A stretch of 64,000 bases of DNA from Pseudomonas mohnii (GTDB lineage: Bacteria > Pseudomonadota > Gammaproteobacteria > Pseudomonadales > Pseudomonadaceae). The notes under the pieces were generated by a model. It was not told where the DNA came from. It did not search any database and worked only from the letters and a program-made list of their open reading frames with translations. A program made the translations under genes and the position numbers. The DNA lies in the NCBI RefSeq assembly GCF_900105115.1, contig NZ_FNRV01000001.1, positions 1,488,001 through 1,552,000 of the forward strand. The letters are read 5' to 3'. Shown here one piece after another: positions 44,394 to 53,023 of the stretch (within the stretch, counting starts at the first letter, position 1; each line of letters begins with the position of its first letter).

Positions 44394-46061
44394 ATGAGCC
44401 TGCAACTGAGTTTCGCCGAAGCCAGCGCCATCGGCCCGCGCGAAGAAAACCAGGATGCGTTGCGGCTGGTCACACCGGCCCCGGCGCTGGCGGCGAGCAA
44501 GGGTTACCTGTTCGCCATCGCCGACGGTGTCAGCCAGTGCGCCGACGGTGGGCTGGCCGCTCGTTCCACCCTGCAGGCACTGGCACTGGATTACTACGCC
44601 ACCCCGGAAACCTGGGGCGTCGCCCAGGCACTGGATCGCCTGCTGCTGGCGCAGAACCGCTGGCTGCAGGCCAACGGCGGTGGACAACCCCTGCTGACCA
44701 CGGTCAGCGCATTGGTCATGCGCGGTCGGCGTTTCACCCTGGCCCATGTGGGCGACTGCCGAGTGTATCGCTGGCATGACGATCAGTTGCAGCGCATCAG
44801 CGAGGATCACGTCTGGGACCAACCGGGCATGCAGCATGTGCTCAAACGAGCGATGGGGCTCGATCAGCACCTGGTGCTGGACTTCCTCGACGGCGAATTG
44901 CGCCTCGATGAAAGCTTTGTGCTGCTCAGCGACGGGGTCTGGGCGGTCTTGGGTGACACGGCCATTGCCGCGATTCTGCGGGACCAACCGGATCTGCACA
45001 GCGCCGCACACACCCTGGTCAATGCCGCGCACCTGGCCGGCAGCCAAGACAATGCCAGCGCCTTGCTGGTCCGGGTCGATGCCCTCGGTGAAACCAGCAT
45101 CGGCGATGCGTTGATTCAACTGCAGCAATGGCCACTGCCACCGGCACTGAAACCGGGCCAGGATTTCGAGGGCTGGCAAGTCGAAGGGATCGTCGGCCAG
45201 AGCCAGCAATCCCTGCTTTATCGCGTGCGTGACAGTCAGCGACAGGCCTGGCTGCTGAAAACCCTGCCCGCTCACCTGCGCGACGATCATCCGGCCGGGC
45301 AAGCGTTGTTGTCGGAAGAATGGTTTCTCAAGCGTGTAGCCGGGCGGCATTTCCCTGAAGTCCATGCCGCCAGTCAGCGTCAGCATTTGTACTACGTGAT
45401 GCGCGAATATTCGGGATCGACCCTGGCGCAGTTGCATGAGCGCGTCGGGCCGTTGCCGCTGGCCCAATGGCAAGACCTGGCTGAACGCCTGTTGCGGGCG
45501 GTGGGCATGCTGCATCGGCGGCAGATTCTGCACCGCGATATCAAACCGGATAACCTGCTGCTGGGTGACGACGGCGAGTTGCGGCTGCTCGATTTCGGGC
45601 TCGCCTATTGCCCTGGCCTGTCCCTCGACGAGCCCTCTGTCCTGCCCGGAACCCCCAGCTACATTGCGCCGGAAGCGTTTCGCGGCGACCCGCCGAGCGC
45701 GCAACAGGATTTGTACTCGGTCGGCGTGACCCTGTATGTCCTGCTCACCGGGCATTTTCCCTACGGCGAAATCGAAGCGTTCCAACGCCCACGGTTCGGC
45801 GTTCCGGTGAATGCCAGCCGCTATCGCCCCGACCTCCCGGAATGGCTGATGCAAACCCTGGAACGCGCGGTAGCGGCGGATCCGGATCAACGCTTTGAAA
45901 CGGCGGAAGAGTGGTTATTGCTGATGGAACAGGGCGAGCGACGCAGTTTGAGCGTGCGCCCCAAACCGTTACTGGAGCGCGAGCCGTTGAAGGTGTGGCG
46001 GACCCTGGCGCTGATGTCGCTGGTGGCGAATCTGGTGCTGCTGGTGTTGGCGCTCCATTAG
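44394..46061 (+). CDS. Fused PP2C phosphatase and Ser/Thr kinase with C-terminal membrane anchor
   Basis: A 555-residue fusion. PP2C part (1-235): EENQDA, ADGVSQCADGG (Asp43-Gly44), HVGDCRVYRW, SDGVW (Asp180) and SQDNAS (219-220), all metal-site residues kept. Kinase part (about 258-520): Lys289 in WLLKTL, HRDIKPDN (380-387) and DFG (400-402); the glycine loop is atypical (VGQSQQS). A hydrophobic tail at 537-554 anchors it. It sits between nasA and the reductase gene, as PA1782 does in P. aeruginosa. Its target is unknown; control of nitrate uptake or reduction is inferred. Confidence 0.92.
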   Translation: MSLQLSFAEASAIGPREENQDALRLVTPAPALAASKGYLFAIADGVSQCADGGLAARSTLQALALDYYATPETWGVAQALDRLLLAQNRWLQANGGGQPLLTTVSALVMRGRRFTLAHVGDCRVYRWHDDQLQRISEDHVWDQPGMQHVLKRAMGLDQHLVLDFLDGELRLDESFVLLSDGVWAVLGDTAIAAILRDQPDLHSAAHTLVNAAHLAGSQDNASALLVRVDALGETSIGDALIQLQQWPLPPALKPGQDFEGWQVEGIVGQSQQSLLYRVRDSQRQAWLLKTLPAHLRDDHPAGQALLSEEWFLKRVAGRHFPEVHAASQRQHLYYVMREYSGSTLAQLHERVGPLPLAQWQDLAERLLRAVGMLHRRQILHRDIKPDNLLLGDDGELRLLDFGLAYCPGLSLDEPSVLPGTPSYIAPEAFRGDPPSAQQDLYSVGVTLYVLLTGHFPYGEIEAFQRPRFGVPVNASRYRPDLPEWLMQTLERAVAADPDQRFETAEEWLLLMEQGERRSLSVRPKPLLEREPLKVWRTLALMSLVANLVLLVLALH

Positions 46062-46150
46062 TGGGCGCCGCGCGTTGAATCGGTGCAACAAAGCGCCGCC
46101 CCCGGATGGCGAACGCCTGCAGACACCGCGAACAGCGGATCTGTCCGACT

Positions 46151-46166
46151 TGGCACAAGCACTGCA
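46151..46166 (+). promoter_or_regulatory. Sigma-54 promoter of the nitrate reductase operon
   Basis: TGGCACAAGCACTGCA: the TGGCAC block is exact, GG-N10-GC spacing is exact and one base of TTGCA differs. Predicted start near 46177, 15 bp before the first leader stem. Confidence 0.78.
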
Positions 46167-46191
46167 TTAGCCTTCCCATCACACATAACGT

Positions 46192-46281
46192 GCAGGCTTC
46201 AACGACGAAGACTGCGCTTCCCGAGAGAACGGGACCGGACAAAGGCGTCCCCGTCAGGCAACTGGCGGGACGCCTTTTTTT
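46192..46281 (+). promoter_or_regulatory. NasT-type antitermination leader of the nitrate reductase operon
   Basis: P1 (46192-46215): GCAG-G-CTTC / GAAG-A-CTGC around hexaloop AACGAC. P2 (46237-46250): GGAC / GTCC around hexaloop AAAGGC. Terminator (46244-46281): GGCGTCC / GGACGCC with T7; its 5' arm takes in half of the P2 loop and P2's right arm. It matches the nirB leader of P. aeruginosa, where NasT-dependent antitermination has been reported, as I recall. Confidence 0.88.
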
Positions 46282-46351
46282 GTTTGCGCGAAATTGTCGA
46301 GCACGACCTGGAAAGCCTGATGAGGCGGGTCGTTGTTCCCCGGAGGACCTG

Positions 46352-47608
46352 ATGAAAAAGCTCAAACTGGTGATGATCGGCAATGGCATGGCCGGCGTTC
46401 GTACCCTCGAAGAACTGCTGAAACTGAGCACCGAGCTGTACGACATCACGGTCTTCGGCGCCGAACCCCATACCAACTACAACCGCATCCTGCTGTCGCC
46501 GGTGTTGGCGGGCGAGCAGACCTTCGAAGAGATCGTGCTCAACGACCTGGACTGGTACCTGGAAAACGACATCAAGTTGCTGCTCAACCGCAGAGTCGTG
46601 GAAATCGACCGGGTCAGACGCCGGGTCATTGCCGAAGACGGCACCATGGCCGAATACGATCGCCTGTTGATCGCCACCGGCTCCAGCCCGTTCATCCTGC
46701 CGATTCCCGGCAACACGCTGCAGGGCGTCATCGGCTATCGCGACATTGCCGACACCCAGGTCATGATCGACACCGCCAAAACCCATAAACACGCGGTGGT
46801 CATCGGTGGCGGGCTGCTGGGGCTGGAAGCTGCCAACGGGCTGATGCTGCGCGGCATGCACGTCACCGTCGTGCACCTCGGCAAGTGGTTGCTGGATCGG
46901 CAACTGGACAAGACCAGCGGCCAGTTGCTGCAAAATGCCCTGGAGGCCCGCGGCCTGCACTTTCGTCTCTGTGAACAAACCCAGGCGTTGCACGATGCCG
47001 GCAATGGCCGGGTCGGCTCGGTCGAGTTCAAGAACGGCGACATCATTCCCGCCGACCTGGTGGTCATGGCCGCCGGCATCCGCCCCAACATCGAACTCGC
47101 GGAACAATCCGGCCTCCCTTGCGGCCGCGGGATTCTGGTCAACGATACCCTGCAAACCTACGACCCACGGGTCTACGCCATTGGCGAATGCGCCAGCCAT
47201 CGCGGCATCGCCTATGGCCTGGTAGCACCGCTGTTCGACCAGGCCAAGGTCTGCGCCAATCACCTCGCACAACTGGGATTCGCCACCTACAAGGGCTCGG
47301 TGACCTCGACCAAATTGAAAGTCACCGGCATCGACCTGTTTTCCGCCGGTGACTACATGGGCGGTGAAGGCACCGAAACCATCACCCTCACCGACCCCAT
47401 CAGTGGCGTCTACAAAAAACTGGTGATCAAGGACGACGTACTGGTCGGGGCCTGCCTGTACGGCGATACGGCCGACGGGGGCTGGTACTTTCGGCAAATC
47501 CTCGAGCACCAGGTCATCGGCGAAATCCGCGATCAACTGATGTTCGGCCATTCCTTTACCCTGGAACAGGCCTTGGGTAACGCCGGACCCACGCGGGAAG
47601 TCGCCTGA
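46352..47608 (+). CDS. NAD(P)H/FAD-dependent reductase, NirB N-terminal type or NasC-like electron-transfer subunit
   Basis: A 418-residue flavoprotein. FAD motif GNGMAGVRTLEELL at the N-terminus, NAD(P) motif VVIGGGLLGLEAANGL near residue 150, then IYAIGECASH-like VYAIGECASH. It resembles the first half of the nitrite reductase NirB but stops before any 2Fe-2S or siroheme domain. The next gene starts inside its stop codon (TGATG), so no more of NirB follows. It most likely passes electrons from NAD(P)H to the nitrate reductase, as Klebsiella NasC does. Confidence 0.85.
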   Translation: MKKLKLVMIGNGMAGVRTLEELLKLSTELYDITVFGAEPHTNYNRILLSPVLAGEQTFEEIVLNDLDWYLENDIKLLLNRRVVEIDRVRRRVIAEDGTMAEYDRLLIATGSSPFILPIPGNTLQGVIGYRDIADTQVMIDTAKTHKHAVVIGGGLLGLEAANGLMLRGMHVTVVHLGKWLLDRQLDKTSGQLLQNALEARGLHFRLCEQTQALHDAGNGRVGSVEFKNGDIIPADLVVMAAGIRPNIELAEQSGLPCGRGILVNDTLQTYDPRVYAIGECASHRGIAYGLVAPLFDQAKVCANHLAQLGFATYKGSVTSTKLKVTGIDLFSAGDYMGGEGTETITLTDPISGVYKKLVIKDDVLVGACLYGDTADGGWYFRQILEHQVIGEIRDQLMFGHSFTLEQALGNAGPTREVA

Positions 47609-50325
47609 TGAACCGCCAGATCACTGCGTCCACCTGTTGTTACTGCGGGGTCGGCTGCGGCGTGCTGATCGAGCACGACGGCGAGCGCATCCTCGGCGTC
47701 AGCGGCGATCCAGCCCACCCGGCCAACTTCGGCAAACTGTGCAGCAAGGGCTCGACCCTGCATTTGACCGGTGACCTGAGCGCGCGAGCGCTGTATCCCG
47801 CATTGCGCCTGGGCAAAAGCCTGGCCCGCAGTCGTACCGATTGGGACACCGCCCTCGATCACGCCGCCAGCGTGTTTGCCCGCACCATCGCCGAACATGG
47901 CCCGGACAGTGTCGCGTTCTACATTTCCGGGCAATTGCTGACCGAGGACTACTACGCCTTCAACAAACTGGCGCGAGCGTTGGTGGGCACCAACAACATC
48001 GACAGCAACTCACGGCTGTGCATGTCTTCAGCGGTGGTGGGCTACAAACGCAGCCTCGGCGCCGACGCACCGCCCTGCAGCTACGAAGACCTGGAATCCA
48101 GCGATTGCGTGATGATCGTCGGCAGCAACATGGCCTACGCCCATCCGGTGCTGTTTCGTCGCCTGGAGGAGGCCAAATCTAGCCGCCCGCAGATGAAAGT
48201 CATCGTCATCGACCCGCGCCGCACCGATACCTGTGATTTGGCTGACCTGCATCTGGCGATTCTGCCGGGAACCGATGTCGCTTTGTTCCATGGGATTTTG
48301 CACTTGCTGCTGTGGGAAAACCGAGTCGACCACGACTTCATCAAGGCGCACACCCAAGGTCTGACGGAACTCAAGCATCTGGTGCACGACTACACGCCTT
48401 CGATGGTTGCGCAGCTGTGTGGGATCAGCGTCGAACAGCTGCGCCAGTGCGCCGAATGGGTCGGTACCTCTGAGCGTTTTCTGTCCCTGTGGTGCATGGG
48501 GTTGAATCAGTCGACCGCTGGCAGCGCCAAAAACAGCGCGCTGATCAATCTGCATCTGGCCACCGGACAAATTGGCCGTCCCGGCGCAGGACCTTTCTCC
48601 CTGACCGGTCAGCCCAATGCCATGGGCGGTCGGGAAACCGGCAGTCTGTCGAACCTGTTGCCCGGGCATCGTGAAGCCGCCAATGCCGAACACCGCGCTG
48701 AAGTGGCCGCCTACTGGGGTGTCGAACAGCTCCCGACCAACACCGGGCTGAGCGCCATCGAACTGTTCGAGCAGGTGCGCAGCGGCAAGATCAAGGCGCT
48801 GTGGATCGCCTGCACCAACCCGGCGCAATCGATGCCGGACCAGAACGCCGTGCGCGCTGCTTTGCAAACCTGTCCGTTCGTCGTGTTGCAGGAAGCGTTT
48901 CGCACCACCGAAACTGCCGCATTCGCCGACCTGTTACTACCCGCAGCCAGTTGGGGCGAAAAAGACGGCCTGGTGACCAACTCCGAACGACGCATTTCCC
49001 ACGTCCGCCAGGCCATCGTCGCACCCGGTGAAGCGCGGCCCGATTGGGCGATCACCGTAGATTTCGCACAACGACTGGAAAAATATCTACGCCCCGGACA
49101 ACCCAGCCTGTTTGCCTTTGAAACGCCGGCGCAGCTCTTTGATGAATACAAGCAACTGACCCGCGGTCGAGATCTGGACTTGTCCGGCATCAGCCATGGC
49201 CTGATCGATCGAATCGGCCCGCAGCAATGGCCCTTCCCCGCGAATGCCAGCGAAGGCACCGCTCGCCTGTACGGCGACGGCGTCTTCCCGACCGCCAACG
49301 GTCGCGCACAATTCATCGCTGATCCTTTCCGCGCCGCCAAGGAGCAACGCGATGCACACTTCCCGCTGACCCTGATCACGGGTCGCTTGCGTGATCAATG
49401 GCATGGCATGAGTCGCACCGGCACCGCTGCGCAACTGTTCGGCCACGTGGGCGAAGCGGTCTTGAGCCTGCATCCGCAAGAGCTGGACCAACATGACCTG
49501 AAACCAGGCGACCTTGTCAGCCTGAAAAGCCGGCGCGGCGAGGTGATTGTGCCGGTCAGCAGCGACGACAACGTACGTCCTGGCCAGGCGTTTTTGCCCA
49601 TGCATTGGGGCGATCGCTTTCTCAAGGGCGGCGTGAACAGCCTCACCCTCCCCGCCTTTGATCCGCTGTCGAAGCAACCCGAACTCAAGCACAGTGGCGT
49701 GCGCCTGGAGCCGGTTCAGTTGCCCTGGAGACTGTTCGCACTGATCGAGGGCGATGTACAACAGCATTTTGAGACCCTACGCCCCCTCTGTGAGGCGTTT
49801 TCCTACGCAAGCCTCAGCCTCACAGGCCGTGAACGCCCAGCGTTGCTTATACGCGCTGCCAGCGCCACAGCACCGGACCCGCAATGGCTCCGGGATATCG
49901 ACCAACACCTGGGACTGCAGGAAGGTCCGGTGTTGGCCTACGACGACCCGCAGCGCTCCATCGGCAAACGGGTCCGTATCGACCACGGCCGAATTACCGC
50001 CATTCGCCTGGCTGGGGAAACCCTCGCCCAACACTGGCTGCTGAATCTTTGGCGGGAAGGTCGTGCCGACGAACAACTTCGGCGCTGGTTGCTGGCGCCG
50101 CTCAGCGCGCCACCAGGTCAGGCAGGCGCGTCGGCGGCCGGTGACAAAACCCTGTGCAATTGCAAGAACGTCAGCCAAAGCGCGGTTTGCGCCGGTATCG
50201 CCCGGGGATTGGACTTGCAGGGTCTGAAACAAGAATTGGGCTGCGGTACGCAATGCGGCTCGTGCGTCCCGGAAATCAAGCGTTTGCTGGTCGCCACCAC
50301 GCGACCGGTCGCGGTCACCTCGTGA
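47608..50325 (+). CDS. Assimilatory nitrate reductase catalytic subunit (molybdopterin)
   Basis: A 905-residue cytoplasmic enzyme reducing nitrate to nitrite. N-terminal 4Fe-4S motif CCYCGVGC (Cys10/11, 13, 17) and LCSKG (Cys45); molybdopterin-domain motifs GSNMAYAHPVLFRRLEEAK, WCMGLNQSTAG and GRPGAGPFSLTGQPNAMGGRE; C-terminal dinucleotide domain (TGRLRDQWHGMSRTG). The last 60 residues form a BFD-like 2Fe-2S domain (LCNCKNVSQ...GCGTQCGSC). Start overlaps the reductase stop by 1 base. Called NasA in Klebsiella and nasC in some Pseudomonas papers; I leave the symbol blank. Confidence 0.94.
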   Translation: MNRQITASTCCYCGVGCGVLIEHDGERILGVSGDPAHPANFGKLCSKGSTLHLTGDLSARALYPALRLGKSLARSRTDWDTALDHAASVFARTIAEHGPDSVAFYISGQLLTEDYYAFNKLARALVGTNNIDSNSRLCMSSAVVGYKRSLGADAPPCSYEDLESSDCVMIVGSNMAYAHPVLFRRLEEAKSSRPQMKVIVIDPRRTDTCDLADLHLAILPGTDVALFHGILHLLLWENRVDHDFIKAHTQGLTELKHLVHDYTPSMVAQLCGISVEQLRQCAEWVGTSERFLSLWCMGLNQSTAGSAKNSALINLHLATGQIGRPGAGPFSLTGQPNAMGGRETGSLSNLLPGHREAANAEHRAEVAAYWGVEQLPTNTGLSAIELFEQVRSGKIKALWIACTNPAQSMPDQNAVRAALQTCPFVVLQEAFRTTETAAFADLLLPAASWGEKDGLVTNSERRISHVRQAIVAPGEARPDWAITVDFAQRLEKYLRPGQPSLFAFETPAQLFDEYKQLTRGRDLDLSGISHGLIDRIGPQQWPFPANASEGTARLYGDGVFPTANGRAQFIADPFRAAKEQRDAHFPLTLITGRLRDQWHGMSRTGTAAQLFGHVGEAVLSLHPQELDQHDLKPGDLVSLKSRRGEVIVPVSSDDNVRPGQAFLPMHWGDRFLKGGVNSLTLPAFDPLSKQPELKHSGVRLEPVQLPWRLFALIEGDVQQHFETLRPLCEAFSYASLSLTGRERPALLIRAASATAPDPQWLRDIDQHLGLQEGPVLAYDDPQRSIGKRVRIDHGRITAIRLAGETLAQHWLLNLWREGRADEQLRRWLLAPLSAPPGQAGASAAGDKTLCNCKNVSQSAVCAGIARGLDLQGLKQELGCGTQCGSCVPEIKRLLVATTRPVAVTS

Positions 50326-50335
50326 GGAAAACACT

Positions 50336-51100
50336 ATGAACGCAAAAGTCTGGCTGGTAGGCGCGGGACCTGGCGATCCGGAATTGCTGACCCTCAAGGC
50401 CGTTCGGGCATTGAGAGAGGCCGATGTCGTGCTGATCGATGACCTGGTGAATGACGTAGTACTGGAGCATTGCGTCGGCGCGCGCATCATCCCCGTGGGC
50501 AAACGCGGCGGATGTCGCTCTACCCCGCAGGCGTTCATTCACCGACTGATGCTGCGTTACGCGCGCCAAGGCAAATGCGTGGTGCGGCTCAAGGGCGGCG
50601 ATCCCTGCATTTTCGGGCGTGGCGGCGAAGAGGCGGCGTGGTTACGTGAACGTGGGGTGGAGGTCGAATTGGTCAATGGCATCACGGCCGGACTCGCGGG
50701 CGCGACACAATGCGCTATTCCGCTGACCCTGCGCGGTGTCGCGCGCGGCGTGACGCTGGTCACTGCCCATACCCAGGACGGCAGTCGTCTGAACTGGCAG
50801 GCACTGGCCCAAAGCGGAACAACCCTGGTGATCTACATGGGGGTGGCCAAGCTCGGCGAAATCCGCGAACAGTTGCTGGCCGGTGGAATGGCGACGGATA
50901 CGCCAGTGGCGATGATTGAAAACGCGTCCCTGCCCCACCAACGGGAATGCCGGAGTGACCTGGCGGCGATGGAGGAAGATGCCGGCGCCTTCCAGCTAAA
51001 GAGCCCGGCCATTCTGGTCATCGGCACAGTGGCGGCCTGCGCAATGTCTTCTCAGTGGGAACGCGGCCTGCCCGCGATGGTGGCCGATCAAAACGCCTGA
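50336..51100 (+). CDS. cobA: Uroporphyrinogen-III C-methyltransferase
   Basis: A 254-residue SAM-dependent enzyme making precorrin-2, the precursor of siroheme. WLVGAGPGDPELLTLKAVRA and VRLKGGDPCIFGRGGEEAAW are the two signatures. It starts 10 bp after the nitrate reductase stop and closes the operon. Siroheme is needed by nitrite and sulfite reductases; no nitrite reductase is in this operon. Confidence 0.95.
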   Translation: MNAKVWLVGAGPGDPELLTLKAVRALREADVVLIDDLVNDVVLEHCVGARIIPVGKRGGCRSTPQAFIHRLMLRYARQGKCVVRLKGGDPCIFGRGGEEAAWLRERGVEVELVNGITAGLAGATQCAIPLTLRGVARGVTLVTAHTQDGSRLNWQALAQSGTTLVIYMGVAKLGEIREQLLAGGMATDTPVAMIENASLPHQRECRSDLAAMEEDAGAFQLKSPAILVIGTVAACAMSSQWERGLPAMVADQNA

Positions 51101-51141
51101 TCTGCCTGATTGCCCCTTGCTTCATCAAATCGCAGACAAAG

Positions 51142-51167
51142 AAAAGCCCGGCCTAAGCCGGGCTTTT
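51142..51167. terminator. Bidirectional terminator between cobA and oprF
   Basis: AAAAGCCCGGC (51142-51152) and GCCGGGCTTTT (51157-51167) form a perfect 11-bp stem with loop CTAA. It serves both convergent genes. Confidence 0.92.
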
Positions 51168-51185
51168 CTCAGAGCTGCGGGCTAA

Positions 51186-52235
51186 TTACTTAGCTTGAGC
51201 TTCAACCTGCGCTTCTACGCGACGGTTAACTGCACGGCCAGCTTCAGTTTTGTTGTCAGCAACTGGGCGGGATTCGCCGTAGCCAACAGACTGAACGCGG
51301 GACGGTTGAACACCGTACTGGTTGGTCAGAACTTGCTTAACGGCGTTTGCACGACGCTCGGACAGTTTCTGGTTGTAAGCGTCAGGACCGACGTTGTCAG
51401 TGTGACCTTCAACAGTAGTGGTGGTGGATGGGTACTGCTTCATGAAGTCAGCCAGGTTTTTGATGTCGCCGTAGCTGTTAGGCTTGACTACCGACTTGTC
51501 GAAGTCGAATTTCACGTCCAGCTCAACACGAACCACTTCAGCAACTGCTGGGCAGCCATCAGCGTCAACGGTTACGTTGGCTGGGGTGTCAGGGCACTTG
51601 TCAACGTTGTCGCATACGCCATCGTTGTCGCTGTCGGAGCAGACTTCAGCTGGTGCTGGAACTGGAGCAGCAGCAGGCTTGGAGCCGCCACCGAAGTTCA
51701 CACCCAGACCTACGGACGGGATGTAGTCCCACTTGCCGTTGTCCAGCTTGTAGTCAGCTTCTACGCCAGCACGGGCGAAGAAGTTCTCGAGGAAGTAGTA
51801 CTTAACGCCAGCGCCTGCAGTCAGGAAAGTCGACTGGTCACGACCGGTGTGGCCGTCAGCGGCTACGTTGGTCATGCTGCCGTGCTTAACACCACCTTGA
51901 ACGTAAGGACGCAGTGCGTCGCCAGCGTTGTTGAAGTGGTACTGAGCGTTCAGACCGAACTGGTCGCCTTTGATTTTCTGACTGCCAGTGCCGTTGTTCG
52001 AACGGGTGTAGTCATCTGCGTTGTAGGTCGCGTTCAACGACACGTCGTCGGTCAAGAAGTAACCGATGGAAGCGCCAGGAGTGTAGCCATCTTCAACGTT
52101 GTTAACGCTGTCGTTGTACTTTTTCCCGTAGTTGAGCTCGCCTTCAACTGCGCCTTGGCCTTGTGCCAGAGCGCCGAACGAAGTGGCGGCAATAAGAGTA
52201 CCAATGGCCAAGCCCAAGGTGTTTTTCAGTTTCAT
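51186..52235 (-). CDS. oprF: Major outer-membrane porin OprF (OmpA family)
   Basis: A 349-residue outer-membrane protein. Signal peptide KLKNTLGLAIGTLIAATSFG...ALA (cleavage near residue 24); N-terminal beta-barrel (about 25-175); a thrombospondin-like Asp-rich linker with four Cys (CSDSDNDGVCDNVDKCPD, then GCPAV); and an OmpA peptidoglycan-binding domain (VEGHTDNVGPDAYNQKLS). sigX lies just upstream on the same strand and is known to drive oprF. Confidence 0.97.
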   Translation of the reverse strand: MKLKNTLGLAIGTLIAATSFGALAQGQGAVEGELNYGKKYNDSVNNVEDGYTPGASIGYFLTDDVSLNATYNADDYTRSNNGTGSQKIKGDQFGLNAQYHFNNAGDALRPYVQGGVKHGSMTNVAADGHTGRDQSTFLTAGAGVKYYFLENFFARAGVEADYKLDNGKWDYIPSVGLGVNFGGGSKPAAAPVPAPAEVCSDSDNDGVCDNVDKCPDTPANVTVDADGCPAVAEVVRVELDVKFDFDKSVVKPNSYGDIKNLADFMKQYPSTTTTVEGHTDNVGPDAYNQKLSERRANAVKQVLTNQYGVQPSRVQSVGYGESRPVADNKTEAGRAVNRRVEAQVEAQAK

Positions 52236-52268
52236 CCGTTAAATCCCCATCTGGTGATTGTGAAGCAG

Positions 52269-52316
52269 TCCCGCAAACCGGGGGACAACTCGGCGGCAAG
52301 TCTATCAGAACTTGCC
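52269..52316 (-). promoter_or_regulatory. Structured oprF leader/promoter region
   Basis: Two hairpins lie between sigX and oprF: GGCAAGT-N8-ACTTGCC (52295-52316) and GTCCC-N9-GGGAC (52269-52287). They would be in the 5' leader if transcription starts near 52320. I cannot fix the SigX promoter exactly. Confidence 0.45.
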
Positions 52317-52342
52317 TACACGTAAGAGATATTTGCGCCGAA

Positions 52343-52933
52343 CTAAGTTTCAGCAATACCTGCAAATTTCTCACGTAATTTGTCTAGAGCGCGTTTGTAC
52401 CGCATTTTTGTTGCACTCAAACCCATGTGCATGATGTCTGCGATCTCCTGAAACTCCAGCTCTGCGACAAATCGTAGCACCAGAATTTCGCGGTCAATCG
52501 GGTTCACATACACCAGCCAGCGATCGAGTCCACCCTTTTCCTCCGGTTTCGGCGCCTTTTCTTCAGACGCTTCTTCGAGAGGGTCGAGACTCAAGGCGTC
52601 CATCAAGCGACGCTTTCGCCGTTCCTTCCGATACTGAGTGATGCATTCGTTGTAAGTGATGCTGTATAGCCATGTCTTGAACTTCGATTTGCCCTCGAAA
52701 TTCTTCAAGCCATACAGCACCTTCAACATCACTTCCTGACAGACATCGTCTGCGTCGCGATCGTTCCCGAGATATCGTGCGCAGACGTTAAATAATGTTC
52801 GTTGGTAACGCCGCATCAGTTCTTCATAGGCGCGCGTTACGTGAAACAGCTCGGTGTGCGAGCGCGCGACCAACTCCTCATCAGAGAGCTCGCGGGGGTC
52901 GTAGCGCATGGATAGCGATTGGGCTTTATTCAA
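52343..52933 (-). CDS. sigX: ECF sigma factor SigX
   Basis: A 196-residue extracytoplasmic-function sigma factor: sigma-2 (RRYQRTLFNVCARYLGNDRD, about 40-105) and sigma-4 (PIDREILVLRFVAELEFQEI, about 135-190), joined by an acidic linker. No anti-sigma gene follows; cmpX and crfX precede it. The TTG start at 52933 gives the conserved MNKAQSL beginning; an ATG 24 bp downstream is the alternative, and neither has a clear ribosome site. It controls oprF and envelope/fatty-acid genes. Confidence 0.95.
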   Translation of the reverse strand: MNKAQSLSMRYDPRELSDEELVARSHTELFHVTRAYEELMRRYQRTLFNVCARYLGNDRDADDVCQEVMLKVLYGLKNFEGKSKFKTWLYSITYNECITQYRKERRKRRLMDALSLDPLEEASEEKAPKPEEKGGLDRWLVYVNPIDREILVLRFVAELEFQEIADIMHMGLSATKMRYKRALDKLREKFAGIAET

Positions 52934-53023
52934 AACAAGTCGGGCCGACAGTCAGGTCAATGTCCGCCGCAGCCAGCATCAGCGGGCATTTTGCGGCGGC
53001 ATACATTAGCAGGGTTTGCCGGG

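Noticed and set aside
46352..47608. Frameshifted or degraded nirB pseudogene
   Set aside because: The reductase frame is intact to its stop, keeps FAD and NAD motifs, and the next gene's start overlaps its stop; no leftover NirB sequence follows.
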